NCBI RefSeq assembly: GCF_963675165.1 | Contig: NC_087386.1 | Span: 2,978,169-3,042,168 of the forward strand | Direction of reading: 5' to 3' | Origin: Halichondria panicea | Taxonomy: Eukaryota > Porifera > Demospongiae > Suberitida > Halichondriidae | DNA length: 64,000 nt | Shown: positions 45,201-57,411 of the stretch, piece by piece | Position numbering within the stretch: the stretch's first letter is position 1 | Layout: each line of letters starts with the position of its first letter | The notes under the pieces: model-generated | Seen by the model: the letters and a program-made list of their open reading frames with translations, nothing else | Database searches by the model: none | What the model was told of the DNA's origin: nothing | Made by a program: the position numbers and the translations under genes

Positions 45201-45986
45201 TATTAATCCCCTTTCACATTTATGGCAAATCTGCATTTTTGAAGCTTTTAATTTGTTCTAGTAAACACTTACAAATCTGCTTCTTTCAGCAATCTCATGC
45301 ACATTCATAAACAAAAACTTCATAAGCAGAAAGGTGCATGCAACAGATAATTATATTGAACCATTGTCAATAATGTGATCGAGGTACGTATAATTATTAT
45401 CATTCAAGAGGCCGATGCATGGTTCTTAGAATTGTGCGTATAAACATAGTATGTGCACAAACTAGTCACTTTGTTGTTGTGTTGAAAAACACAAAAAGTG
45501 GAAGCTAGTAATAAGCACTAAAAGCAGTTACTCAATCAGTACAGAGGCAAACGCGTTGCCAGCAATATTCATATGCTTATGTGACCGTAGATTTTTGTTA
45601 AGAGGTTTCGTTGTATTTTGAGTATAGTCAGTGTGTTCAAAACATTGCATGTTTGTCATGTTTTAGCCATGGCAGCTGCAACTCATCCAGCTCGGTCAAA
45701 AAAGCGAAAAATCAAAAAATCCTGCCTCCTGTTATTGTATTGTTTTGATAACTGCAGGCATGCAGTTGATTTTTATTTGGTTGCTTAGACACCAATGCTC
45801 AATGTTGACTAACTTGTGTGTACCACATTATCTCACCAGCCCTCCTTGACAACAAGTTATTCAAATTTATTTTTTCATTACAAGTGCATTTGTTGCTTGG
45901 TGACAAACAGAAACATACATGTCAATAGTTGTTTGTATAGTCTAATAAATAGCTGTTTTATGTCAATTGTTCAAATAAAATTTGTT
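42233..45986. other. Non-coding spacer, copy B
   Basis: Counterpart of 27190-31694. No exon, RNA gene or conserved open frame could be supported on either strand. The short ATG-led frame near 45669 (atggcagctgcaactcat) and its partner near 31326 do not agree in length or frame between copies, so I do not call a gene. Confidence 0.6.
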
Positions 45987-47228
45987 TTACTTTCTTCCGG
46001 TAATTGTCTTCCTTCTTCGTACAGGAGAAGATGGTTTGTTAGTTGCAGGGGGAGCCTCAAGAACGTGGTAGATGTGTGTGTCAGCAAAGTCGTAGTGTGA
46101 GTACAGTGTACGTCTTCTCCTTGGTGGGGGTGGTGGGGGAGTGGAGCTGCTCTGTGGAGGTGGGGAAGGTGTAAGGCGTTGGGGTGGGGGAGAGGACTCG
46201 AGGATGTGGTAAATGTGCTCTGACACAGGTTTGCTGCGTCTCTTTTGCACCCGTGGTCCCAAACTCTGTGGAGGTTGAGCTGGTTGAACCTCCAGTATGT
46301 GGTATACATGATTGTCTTCTTTAGGTGTCTGCTGCAATCGTTTCATAAAGTCTCTGATCTGTTGGTTCTTAGCCATGTCGTAGCAGTTTCTACCCGTAAT
46401 ATCAACCTTGTCTGGGTCAGCTCCCAGTCTGATTAGAGTCTCGATACTCGTCTTGTTGCCTTTTTGGGTAGCAATGTGGAGAGCTGTAGCGAAGTTGAAG
46501 TCTGTGCCATTCACTTTGCAGCCACGATTTACCAATGCCCTGAGGGATTTGCTTACATGATCAGTGTTGCCTGTTTGCGGATCAGCATTGATGACCACCC
46601 AATGTAGAGCACTGAAACCTCCCTTGAGATCTGTAGCATTAACGTCAGCTCCTCGATCGATTAGAGAGTTAATTACTTCGTCCCTACTGTGCATTGCAGC
46701 ATGATGAAGTACTGTTTGCTGGTTCTCATCTGCAGAGTTCACATCCGTTCCACTGTCAATAAAGGCCTCCACACTTTGCAGATCTCCTCTAGCTGCCATG
46801 ACACAAAGTTCTTTCTGCTCTTGAGCCATTTTGAGCTCTGATTCTAGCTCGATTGTTCTTCTGATCGTTGTTCGACTTTTTCCTTTCATGTTGCCCCGCC
46901 GTCTAAGAATGGAGCGTTGTCTTCTGAGGCTTGCAGAGCGAGCTTTGTAGCCTCCAGTGCGACGAATTGAAGTGGTTCTCTTCAGGAGTTGTGTGGAGGC
47001 ATCTGTATCTGAGTTAGTCTCTTTTCCTTTGGCTGGTCTCATCAATACCAGTGGTGATCGATGTAATGTTGTAGTTGGGGTCTTGTTTCTGAAGAGGTCT
47101 GTGTCACTCTTAGGCCTCTGCTGATGAGCTGCTTGGAGGAATAGTTGAGATGTTGTTGCAACAAGACGAGGCTGGGATACACTCAGCACTGATTGCTGTT
47201 TTAGATTATTACTGCAGTTGTTGCCCAT
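45987..47228 (-). CDS. Lipid-anchored ankyrin-repeat adaptor-like protein, copy B
   Basis: Intronless 413-residue paralogue of 31695-32933 produced by the local segmental duplication. It keeps MGNNCS at the N-terminus, the ankyrin block and all three H-[IV]-YHILE/YHVLE motifs (tyrosines at 309, 340 and 387). About 25 residues differ, mostly in the N-terminal 90. The only length changes are whole codons (one T lost, two residues TD gained). The ankyrin block differs at only a few positions, while the flanking DNA has many indels, which points to selection on both copies or gene conversion. It is head-to-head with functional AFMID, with 222 bp between start codons. Function is unknown; a membrane-tethered scaffold is my inference. 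Confidence 0.85.
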   Translation of the reverse strand: MGNNCSNNLKQQSVLSVSQPRLVATTSQLFLQAAHQQRPKSDTDLFRNKTPTTTLHRSPLVLMRPAKGKETNSDTDASTQLLKRTTSIRRTGGYKARSASLRRQRSILRRRGNMKGKSRTTIRRTIELESELKMAQEQKELCVMAARGDLQSVEAFIDSGTDVNSADENQQTVLHHAAMHSRDEVINSLIDRGADVNATDLKGGFSALHWVVINADPQTGNTDHVSKSLRALVNRGCKVNGTDFNFATALHIATQKGNKTSIETLIRLGADPDKVDITGRNCYDMAKNQQIRDFMKRLQQTPKEDNHVYHILEVQPAQPPQSLGPRVQKRRSKPVSEHIYHILESSPPPQRLTPSPPPQSSSTPPPPPPRRRRTLYSHYDFADTHIYHVLEAPPATNKPSSPVRRRKTITGRK

Positions 47229-47450
47229 GATTTTCTTACTATTTTAGGTTTTGCTAGTCCTTGGTTTAGTGCGACTAAGAACTGCAGCATTTTCTTTTAT
47301 AGTCAACACAAATCATCACTGCACTTCAGCTAGCACTGGTATGACAGGCCGGATGTTTTGTGGCCACTCTGATTTTGTAGTCTCGTGTCATGAATCAGCC
47401 GCCCTCCCCTGGTCAGAGGCTGCTCTGCGCATGTGTGAACTGGTAGTAAA
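47229..47450. promoter_or_regulatory. Shared head-to-head promoter region, ankyrin B/AFMID
   Basis: 222 bp between the divergent start codons of ankyrin gene B and AFMID. The counterpart at 32934-33170 drives ankyrin gene A and faces the dead AFMID exon. Comparing the two shows conserved actgcag, ttttcttttatagtcaac and agtaaaatggctga near the AFMID start. Confidence 0.6.
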
Positions 47451-50400
47451 ATGGCTGACGCTGGAGCAGTTGATATTAACTCCCACTCCAGAGCTGAGCT
47501 GGACACTCTATACAGCCCAAGTTGCTGGTCCAAGAAGTTAAACCGTGATGTTATTGTGGACAACCATTTAAAAGTAATTACAGAAGGTACAAAGCTGACA
47601 TTGAATAATAATATGACTAGATATGTAAATAACTTCAATTGTGCGCTTGTACCTTACCATTGCAGCTACTGAGAAGGTTAGAGCTCAAACGAAGAACACT
47701 CTTTCTGTCGTCTATGGAGACAAGAGCTCTAATGAGACTCTTGACATTTATTATCCATGTCACGGTAAGATACAATTATTATTATTAATTAATAAAAATA
47801 TACTCCACACTTGGGGTCTGTATCATAGCAACTGGGTGGGATTTAACTACCATAAACCCCAGCCCTGGAGCACATTCCTCATAAACTCCCTTGCGTTGAG
47901 GGCGCACTGATTTTAGGACTAGATCTACACAGACAAAAAGAAGCTAGACACTTGTTGACAAGGGCAGGACAGATGGGTGGGGCTCGCTAAACACCAGGAA
48001 GGGTGGGGCTCACTGCTTGACATTGACAAGTTAGTGCGTAGAGCTAGAAGCTTAGCACTGGCTAGAAGCTATACGCACAAGCTTTTTATTCGTTCTAAAT
48101 AGTTTTTGAGACTGTTAGCTAGTTGTATCCAAGGTGAGGTAGCTTAGGTAGCAAGTACTTTTCATTCAAGTGGATATATAACACTTATTGTCCACTACAT
48201 TCGAATTTATGTCAAACGTAAACCATCCTTGGCCTCAGGGCTTTGCCCTCGTCCTTGGAGGTTTACTTACTCAGACACAGAGATGCTAACTTCAGATACA
48301 AAAGAAATGATGCAGTTGCTAGGTTGGCTGTTTATATAGGTTGACTGTTGCTAAGCTAGTGCATTTCTAGTAGCCAATAGGTTTTGGGATCTAGAACATG
48401 TGCATTCGGTATCATTCGGTATCTATGGTTATAGTGTCCCTCATCCCTTGGGCTAAAGCCCTCGAGCTTTGGACACTAGATACCTCATGCCCATGTTCTA
48501 ACTATAACTTAATTATTTTCACAGGTAGATTTTTTTTGCAATTTAACTGTTTAACACATTTAGGGCGATGGCAAGGCTACTATTAACCTTGCCAGTGCTT
48601 GTTAGGGGTGCTTTTAATCGCTTATGGACGAATAACCAAAAGTTATCTGCAGCCGCGGCCGTTGTTCGAAAACAATACATTGTCATTGACAGCATGTAAT
48701 TACTTGACAGGTAGTGCACGCTGTCAATGACGACGTGCAATTACTGGGCCGGATGTGATACGGGATTAATTGCTGTACACTCTCCAGTCACTATTAGCAC
48801 ATCATACGATTATTTCATTAATTGACTGATTCAATGTAATACTCTTGTACGATTATATGGTTACGGTGCTCAAATGGCACTTTTGGAAGCATTCTTGGAA
48901 TATTTGGGAGCTTGTGGTTACTATGAGGGTAATATTGTTTACATGTTTCCACTTAGTTGAGTGCGGCACCAGTCACCACCATTATATGACGGTCTGTTTG
49001 CTAACTATGCGTTGCCATGCTGTTTAGGAATAGCATACAAAATCACATTTTTGTTTTAGGTTGCGCACATTGTACACTTCAATCGGCGGTGATGGCAGTA
49101 TTGCGAGTATTGCTCGTTAGATCACGTGTTTCTCTTTAATGTAGTATGGCTTCAACCCATGCTCTGTACCTTTTGTTGTATTTTGGGGTTATTTGTTTGT
49201 TTTTATGACTGAGTTTGTATTTGTGTTTTTCGCTAATGGGTTGTTTTGGTATAGCTCTAGATTTCTTTGTTAGTGCATTTCTTTGTTAGTGCTTGCTGTG
49301 ACCTGCTTGGTGATTCTTGTGAGCTTTGAAGCCTAGAAGCTATGAGTTGTTTGGCTGAATACCCGGCTTCCTATTCACAAATGCGCTTGGTGATTCTTGT
49401 GAGCTTTGAAGCCTAGAAGCTATGAGTTGTTTGGCTGAATACCCCGCTTCCTATTCACAAATGCATGCTTCTGCTTGGTGATTCTTGTGAGCTTTGAAGC
49501 CTAGAAGCTATGAGTTGTTTGGCTGAATATCCTTTAATTTTAATTTGATGGCTTCCTATTCACAATTAAAACAAGTGCACGCTTCACATTGTTGCACCCT
49601 TGCAACTGCAATTTTAACTGGTTGCATAATATTAGTATGTGTATAGGTTTTGTAATCTTTCATGGTTTGTAGGTTATGTAAAGTATGTACTTGCTGCCAT
49701 TGTTTTTCATATGCGTACGTGACTATGTTGTGCAGCATGTGGTAAGATCTGTTCCAACTGTTTGGCTTTACTTTACTGTTTCAGTGGTTACGGATTGTTG
49801 TAGCACAGCGACGTAGCTTTACCCCTTATTAGTGTTGTTGTCTTGCGTATTCTACACCCACGGTATTATTGTGAACATGTTACTGGGGTCGTGCAGTGCC
49901 TATATATAAGTGGTGGGCAGTGTGGCCGTATCTTCAAAAGAAAGAGACATATTCTCAGCTCTTTGTATGCTACGAGTGTGAGCTTAATGCGATACATGCA
50001 CCCCCACACTACAAATACACTGTGTTTACTGTTTGTATAGCCTTCATAACTTGGACTTTGATTTACCTGCTAAAAAAGGGAATCTACTCGATTTAAAATT
50101 TAAAATCTCATGTGTATATAATAGTTGTTTAGTCCTTCATGTTAGTCCTTGTGAAGAATCATTATGTATGCAATAATGGCATGCAATGTTGTATTTGCAC
50201 GATTTTTGATTAGCTTTTCTTAGTATCTTATTTTAATCATCCCTTGGATCGATGTAGTGTAGTCATGGTTTCGTACTGAAGAAATGTATTTGCCAACTAG
50301 AATAGATACGAGGCACACACAGGTTTGAACTGCTCATACGTGTGCAATACTCTTATGTGTTCTGGTTATAGTGATCAATCATTATACGGAGACAGGTGTT

Positions 50401-53400
50401 CATGATCCCCTTCCCATGTACACATGCACAGAGTGCCCTGACGAACAATCGTTGGTGATTGTCATTCATGGCGGCTACTGGACATTCTTGGAGTAAGTGA
50501 GAAAGATATTGAGCACCCATGCGTAACTGGTGGTCCAATTTCAGGGATATAATTATGTATTTAAGTTGTTGTAAAGTACGTAGTATGGTGTGAAACTGCT
50601 TTTTTTGTTTGAAAAACTGAACGCTTTGCGAGACTAACTTTGATCTTGTAGCGAGTTAAATTACTATGTAGGTGAATGCATTATCTCAGAAGCTCTAGTG
50701 TGGCTGAAATCTCCTACACCATAATTATACTGTACACCTCATGGTACATAGTACTGTACACCTCATGGTACATGTGTGCTTACAATGGCCTGGCTTCCCA
50801 TACCAATGTGCCCTGTAACGGTTGCTTAGATACCACCCCCTCAAGTAAATCTATCTGGGATTGCTGCTAGCTAGGATTACAATATGAATTAGTTAGCAGG
50901 TGCAGAATGAATGTGAGTGTGTGCATGCACTCAAATTGTGTTTATTTGTACAATCATGTAGCTTACCGGATGTGCTGATTTCTCAAGTTACTGTATCACC
51001 TTTCAGAATTTATTTTCATGAGCTTTTCAAGTACCATCTAATTACAGCGCCACACCAATAGAAGCGCCATGTTATTTTACTCCCAATTGAGCACCAAGCA
51101 AATTCTATAATATGGTGCCTAGGTAATTAGATAATGCAGCAATTGTACAATTGATCTGTGATAGCCTCGTCTAGTCTACGTTCTATTGCTAAGCGCTACT
51201 CTAATAATTTTTATAAGTGCCAAACTAGAATTATTGCCACTGGTAAATTGTGATTAATTTGTGTTGTGGCGCTGTAATTAAAAGGACTGTAGATACTTCT
51301 AACAGTTAGCTTCTCCAATGAGATTTTTTTCTCCTGCCATGCATACACGATGTAAAATGTTGCCTAGTTACTATCTGGTTTCTCCTGAGTGCATTAGTGG
51401 CAAACAGACACTGCATATGGAATGCTAAGAAGATCGATGTGCAATAATTATTACTATAATTATTACGGTAGCTAAAAATAAAATCATAATTATTACTATT
51501 TGGGGTATATTGGTCCACTACCTCTAAGAATCCAAGCTATGTGTTGTCCTTTGAGAGTTAATGGTATAGTTCTTATATAGTTAGCTTCCTGAGTTTCCTG
51601 TTTCACACACCCTTCACGGATGCGAGTGGGCGAGTGGGTAATTGAACTGGTGTTAGAACATAATTATACACCTGAAAACTACTCGTAAACTATCCCTCTC
51701 TACGTCATGAGCTTTGTGTGCGTGATTAGTGCGCTACCAATATGGAGTCACACAGAGCCGAATGTGGGACTTATTCCAGCCGTGTTGCTGTTATGCAGGA
51801 GGCCATAACTTTGTATGGGATGAGCTAAGCTTGTTGCTTGGCACTGAATAGAATGACCTTTAATTAGTCCCTTGGTGCTAATAGCAGAGAAATTTATTGC
51901 CATTGGCAGTTGTTCCTTCTCACTCATAGTTTTTAATGATTCCTTCCTGTTGTCTATGAGCTAGGCTCACTATATGTATGTATGTTACCTACATGCAGGA
52001 AGGATAACTATGGTTACATGAGTTTGCCCCTGGTCAAACAAGGCATCACTACAGCTGTCATCAACTTTGACAATGCTCCGAAAGGTACGTGTACTGTGTG
52101 TGATAATATTGATTGTCTTGTTGCAAGAAATCTCGTTAGTATATATATCAGACACCCAATTCCAATTAACTTGAAAGATGTAATTCCGTTCATTTTGCGT
52201 GCAATTTGCAAGTAGAAGTTACAGTAGGCTTCATTTGTTGCGCTCTGACGTGACCAATTATTGGTGAAGTTGGCCTCAAAGTTAATTCACAAATTCATTA
52301 CACGTATATGTGCATATGTGACATCAGAAATGTACGTGTCACTAACTATTATGTTTACTCCACGTATTTTATTGTCACTCTGTGATGTGACATCATGAAT
52401 AGATTGGTGCTACGTATAATTATTCTTAGATGAGCGTACCAGGAGCACATACATGTACATGTTGTGACTAATAAAGTTGCATATGACACCGTAATGATGA
52501 TCGTCCTTCTTGTGATGTCATACTACATCACTAAAACCACAACACTGCACTGATTATATTATTATACATGTATGTTCGTGTGTTAATTTATTTAACACAA
52601 GATCACAATGATGTGTTCTAATCATCGTATACCAGTGGTTTATTTACGTTGCTCCCCTGCACAGGTACCATGACAACCATTGTTGAGCAGTGTCGAAGAG
52701 CCTGTCACTACATTGCACAAGCCTTCCCTAACAAAAAGTGTGGTTATGACAGCTTGTGTCTTAGTTCTCAATTGTAGGTGTTTTCTCAAAATAGCATCAG
52801 TATTTTGGGCCTATGTATTTTCTGCTCCCAAATATGGTCAACATTTGAAAGATATCAATTTTAAGGCCACAGTTAACTGGTTTGTTGGTACAGTCAAAAG
52901 CATTCCATAGCCATTACTGTAGTTCCAGTACTGGGGTGTAATACATGTAGGTGTGCTAGCTGCACTTGCTTGTAGGAGGCTCAATCATACGTACATGTAA
53001 TGCTATATGGCTCAATTGAATTCTTTGCCAGGCTCATATTGCTATGTATACACAGCGTTAATTGTATGTAGCAGGCATCACTATAAGATATAGAGCTGTG
53101 ATCGATGTACGAATTGCTAGTTTAAGTTTCTTATAACATCAATTGGATGTTGTTTTCAGTGGGTTAACTGCACATTCTATTATTCAATCTGGAACACGTC
53201 TTCTCCCTTTGTCACTTGTATGGCTTACGTCTATTTGAGTTTTCAATTGCTTTGTTGTATGTGTTTTACTTCTAATCTATGGCTGGAATCTTGCTTTAAA
53301 ATTGCGTTGGTCCCTTTGGCCAGAATTGACGGTGTATTTCATGTAGCAGATCCGTTTATTACATGCTCCCACTCGCACTCTGTGTGAACCTGCCTTTGTT

Positions 53401-54837
53401 CTTATACTTTCAATCAATGTTCAATCATCAGCTACAAACTTCTCATTGTTCAAACATATTTCTCATGCATGTAGCTGAGATTAGCATACCTCTTGTTGTC
53501 GTGGTGGCCATTTGTGCATACCTTATTTGGTGATTCAGGTTCATAAAAGGAATTTTTGTTGGCTAAGAATTGACTTAAATATTATATATGTGTGTAAAAT
53601 AATTATTTATCTGCGTATATACTTTTATAGGCTAGGCACAAATTGAAAAATCCACACTATAATCCCCAATGTATATTTTCTCTCTTATTAAATAACCCCC
53701 CCCCCCGGCACAGGCTGTATCTGATTGGTCACTCGGCCGGTGCTCATCTGTGTGCCTGCATGCTGAGCACTGATTGGTCCTCTCTGGGACTGAACCAGTT
53801 AGCAGTTCATGGCGCCATCTTGGTTAGTGGGATATATGATCTTTACCCAATACGGAGGTGCTGTGTGAATGAACCCTTAAACCTGACAGAGTAAGTGTGA
53901 GAATGTTTGGTGAGTCACCGTCGTATGGCATACCATCAGTGGCCGTGATAAAGAGGTAGCCTTCTAACACAGGTCAAAACACGTGATATGGAGGGAGCCC
54001 ATTAACCTGTATTATTATAGAGAGTGATTTATAGTGACCATAAAAAGCAGGTTTATTTTTACGCTGCCTGTTTTTTGCGTACTTGGACAGTACTGGTACA
54101 GTTTAAGCTTTTATGGAGATCATATGTATAATTATACAGTGTATATATATATATATATATACCTATAATTTATGGCTAAATTAGCTCCTGTTTGGTGTGT
54201 TTTGATATTCATTTCGATTGGCACAGGTCAGAGGTGATGGAATATAGCCCACAGCGAAATATTCCTCAGTTGAAGGCAAATGTTTGTGCAGAGTTACACT
54301 GCCTCCTATGTTATGGGGAGCAGGAATCACCAGAGTTCAAAAGACAAAGCCAGGAGTTCCATCAGGTTGGTGGGTGTGTGTGGTGTGTATAGTATACGTA
54401 TAACACTTTTTACATACCTGCATTGGTGTTGCTAAGTGTTTTGGCTAAATGGCATAGTTAGCTTGTAGTGCAATGTATATGCGCTCCTTATATGGTAAAG
54501 TTTTAGAGGTTGGCAACAGTCATATCAACAATTTTACTTGTAGGTAATTTCATTTGCAAGTACTTGTAGTCGCTATTATGCGACTAACAACAACAGGAGC
54601 ATTGTATTGTATCTCTTTAATCCTCGTCAAAATGGTTAATTGATCTTTCATGTCAGACCTCACTAAGTGTGCTCATGCGTGCACTGATAATTTTGTCCGC
54701 TACAGGGTGTTGTGAGTGTGGGTGTGTCCAGCAATGTGTGTGAGGTGGAGGACGAGGATCACTTCACCGTGATCGAGAGACTCGTGGAGGAACAGTTCAG
54801 TGTCACCAAACATATATTACAGTTGATTAAATCATGA
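47451..54837 (+). CDS. AFMID: Kynurenine formamidase (arylformamidase)
   Basis: Hydrolyses N-formylkynurenine to kynurenine in tryptophan breakdown; cytosolic alpha/beta hydrolase. Eight exons, 47451..47586, 47666..47764, 50372..50492, 51999..52084, 52665..52737, 53714..53890, 54227..54365 and 54706..54837, give 320 residues, all phases agreeing. The N-terminal LYSPSCWSKKL matches the family start. HGGYW at 111-115 is the oxyanion-hole motif. GHSAGAH places the nucleophile at S179, and DEDHF places the catalytic histidine at H296. The acid residue is unusual: the family D in FDSPEF is E264 here (QESPEF). Intron 2 (2.6 kb) holds a 49.3-49.5 kb tandem repeat and is partly duplicated at 35.4-36.8 and 40.5-40.9 kb. 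Exon 6's acceptor follows a C homopolymer. The gene lost its upstream twin to pseudogenisation. Confidence 0.92.
48180..48520. repeat. Possible decayed inverted-repeat element in AFMID intron 2
   Basis: Short inverted motifs (cctcagggctttgccctcg and gggctaaagccctcgag; gtgtcc and ggacac) suggest a foldback element. Its ends cannot be fixed by eye, and it has no counterpart in copy A at the matching place. Confidence 0.35.
48810..49880. repeat. Segmental duplication, AFMID intron 2 block in copy B
   Basis: Diverged match to 35410-36815. This copy lacks the 477-bp inverted-repeat element seen there. 49985-50345 continues the match with 40480-40930, stopping just before AFMID exon 3. Confidence 0.8.
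49308..49545. repeat. Tandem repeat, three copies of about 78-88 bp
   Basis: Units start with cttggtgattcttgtgagct near 49308, 49386 and 49474 and contain gaagcctagaagctatgag and tgtttggctgaata. A single diverged unit is seen near 36388 in copy A, so the amplification is specific to this copy. Located in AFMID intron 2. Confidence 0.85.
51039..51280. mobile_element. MITE-like element, 16-bp inverted ends, AFMID intron 3
   Basis: 242 bp bounded by taattacagcgccaca (51039-51054) and its exact reverse complement (51265-51280). An inner partial repeat, gcgccat, lies near 51063. No coding capacity. Confidence 0.75.
54141..54161. repeat. Short (TA)n run
   Basis: About 20 bp of alternating TA in AFMID intron 6; a simple repeat. 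Confidence 0.8.
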
Positions 54838-55309
54838 CTGTTGTCTGATAACCTACTGCATATATAGTTGTTTATCATATAGTCTATGTAAGAGTTTATT
54901 TTTATTCTGTAAGTTAATATTCATGATAATTATTGTCTGATCGGGCCTTCAATTAATGCAGGCTTTTAACGAGGCCATGATTGTAATTATTATAGGGTAA
55001 ATTGATGAACGTATACACCTATTGAATACGGTAAAGCACTAGTCTACAACTTCAGCATTAATTGTAAGTCTTGCATTAGGAGCTGACTGTCACTTGTATG
55101 TGGTGTGTTGCACAGACAACCAGAGACGAGCATTTACACACTGATCAATAATTATGACACCCACATACACGCACCTGACCATATTGTTTGCGAGCCTTGT
55201 CTGCAGCAGAATGCATTAATTATGATAACAATTTTATAGGGAGGACTCACATCCCAAATTGGGAGATAAATGCACACAGTCATGCAGATTAATTGGCACA
55301 AAACAAAAT
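54838..55309. other. Intergenic region between AFMID and PFDN6 (convergent)
   Basis: 472 bp between converging genes. AT-rich with no open frame of note; it must hold both 3' UTRs. I see no clear AATAAA for AFMID (nearest variants are attaat-type), so the polyadenylation sites are not assigned. Confidence 0.6.
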
Positions 55310-57259
55310 TCAGGGTTGATTAGGGCCTGCGGCCTTCGCTACAGCTTGTTGATAGTCCACCTGCATCTTTTGTAGTTTCTCAGCTTGCGTGTCTTGTTTC
55401 TTCTCAAAGTCTTTTATCACGTCTTCGTATCTTGAGCTGGTGTGTGTGGGGGGGGGGTGGGGCTGTTAGTGGTACGATTCACAGTTAGTTGTGTGTATTG
55501 TGTGGGTGTTCACAAATTACTGTTAGTGTATAGTATTACCAAGGGCGTATACGCTCTTGGTAATACGTATGTGTTCTCTTGCACGTGTAACCAGTAACGT
55601 GCAGGCATAACAATATTGGCAAACAAAGGTATCTAGTTCCACTGACATAAGTGTTATTTAGGTATCTAGTTTCACTGACACCAGAATTTATTAAATAATC
55701 ATGGGGGCGGGATGGGTGGATAATACAAACCATTGTCAAAACATAGTTACACACAAGCACGTGCATACAGTACATCGCTTATCGTCATAATTTTAAGCAA
55801 ATCAGAGCTGGAGCAAAGTCATACAAAGACTATAGAGTTGTTGACATGAATAATGAAGACCTACATAATTATGTATATGTAGTACCAAAATGTGTTATAC
55901 AATGGCTAAGCAGCAAGTAACAAGAGCTAGAGGCATGCTGAGAATGGAGTGTATAAGACATGCATTGTAGACTAGGATCACAGCAAAGCCAGCAAAAAAG
56001 CTAGAAATGTGGCTCTAGTGGTAGGGATCATGATAGAGCAAAGAAGTAACAACGCAGTCATAATTTTAGCTTTCTACTTTAGTGACCCTGTTCCATCATT
56101 CCTGGTACGGGATCACTTCTGCTGTAAATACGTACCTCTAATAAAGGCCGCGTGTAGCTAGCTAGCCATGCAGCCAACGTGCAAGTTCAAGCTTCTTAGC
56201 TTTTGCTCGTTTTTATTCGACAACAAAGCTTTAACGTAGTGTGGAGGCTATCCATGCTGTAAACGCAGCCGCTGGACTCAGATATCATAAACAGACAAAT
56301 AACAAACAAACAAATAAATGGACTACTATAACCCGTGGCCGCCCACGCGCCTCAGGTTAATAAAACATACAGGTCCAATCAAGAGGAGTAAGGTTTCATA
56401 CAAATACACAATGTGGATATTTGGTTATTGCTACAAAATGTATACTTGACAACGGTTAAACTTAGCAGTGGATGTAACATGATTATTGCATCCTCTGACC
56501 ACCTAAATAAGGTTGAAATACGTGACTCACATTTCTTTGCCGATATAGTCCAGTCTCTTTTGTACAGTCACCTTGGCCTCTGTGAGGTCTTGTTTGAGGA
56601 GCACTGGCCCCACCAGCTTATACACTACTGACCCGTCCGTCACCTTCTCCAGCTCCTGTGGTGGGAGGGGGCGCGGCAGTGTATGTGTTTCAATTATTCA
56701 AAGTCTTACATGTACCACCAACATGACAACTATGTACACCTTAGCGGTTGCAACAGTTCCATAAAGTATGTTTCTTAAGAGAAAGAACGTTGTCTCTAGT
56801 ATAGCACACACGTATGCTTTGCAGTATATTTTCATATGCACCCTCAAAAAATAAAGGTTAGGGGTATTTTTTATACTATAGTACTGGTATGCATGTACAG
56901 AATGATGCCTGTGTGTACGTGTACGTGACACAGATACAGTACATGTACAAGCGTAATTATTATGTCAGCAAAGTGTCCAACTGTCAGACTACTATTTCTT
57001 ACGTCTTTGACGTTTTGATTTTCTAGTAGCTGTGCCTCCAGTTGTCCCTTACTACTGGCACACTTTTGGACCTCTGTAATAATTGTGTGTGTGCATGGTA
57101 ATAAATTAGTGATTAAGGTACACATGGTGCAGTGATGGAGCCCTCCAAATACTGCACACCCATGATTAGAGCTAGCCAACCAGCCTCACCTTTCTGTAGT
57201 GACTTGAACTTCATTATCTCATCATTGAGTATCTTCTCCTTAGATTGTACAGTTGCCAT
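55310..57259 (-). CDS. PFDN6: Prefoldin subunit 6
   Basis: Beta-type subunit of the hexameric prefoldin chaperone that hands nascent actin and tubulin to CCT. Exons 57190..57259, 57003..57073, 56531..56655 and 55310..55436 join in frame to 130 residues, matching the human 129. The N-terminal helix is LNDEIMKFKSLQK. The signature middle contains SVVYKLVGPVLLKQDL and VTVQKRLDYIGKE, the beta-hairpin segment shared by PFDN6 proteins. The C-terminal coiled coil is DVIKDFEKKQDTQAEKLQK. Each coiled-coil arm is split from the hairpin by an intron. The gene is divergent from SURF1. Confidence 0.95.
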
Positions 57260-57411
57260 TATAATTAATTATACCTAGCTAGCTACCTTTGCAAAGCTCT
57301 GAATAATGTGGCCTAAAAGCTCTTTCAAAGTATGTTTATTTTCGTAACGACCGTTACCTTATGAAATCTCTCTAGCTCTGGAGACAACCTCTCTCTGATG
57401 AATGCAAGCTA
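57260..57411. promoter_or_regulatory. Shared head-to-head promoter region, PFDN6/SURF1
   Basis: 152 bp between divergent start codons. It contains gtaacgaccgttacctt, a short palindrome (57345-57361) midway between the genes that could be a shared site. No TATA box is evident. Confidence 0.6.

Larger units (their letters stand above)
41937..47586. repeat. Segmental duplication, copy B
   Basis: Collinear with 26820-33288. In this copy the DHX9 last exon is dead, the ankyrin gene is intact and AFMID exon 1 is functional. The spacer 42233-45986 is shorter than its counterpart because of many small deletions. Confidence 0.9.
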
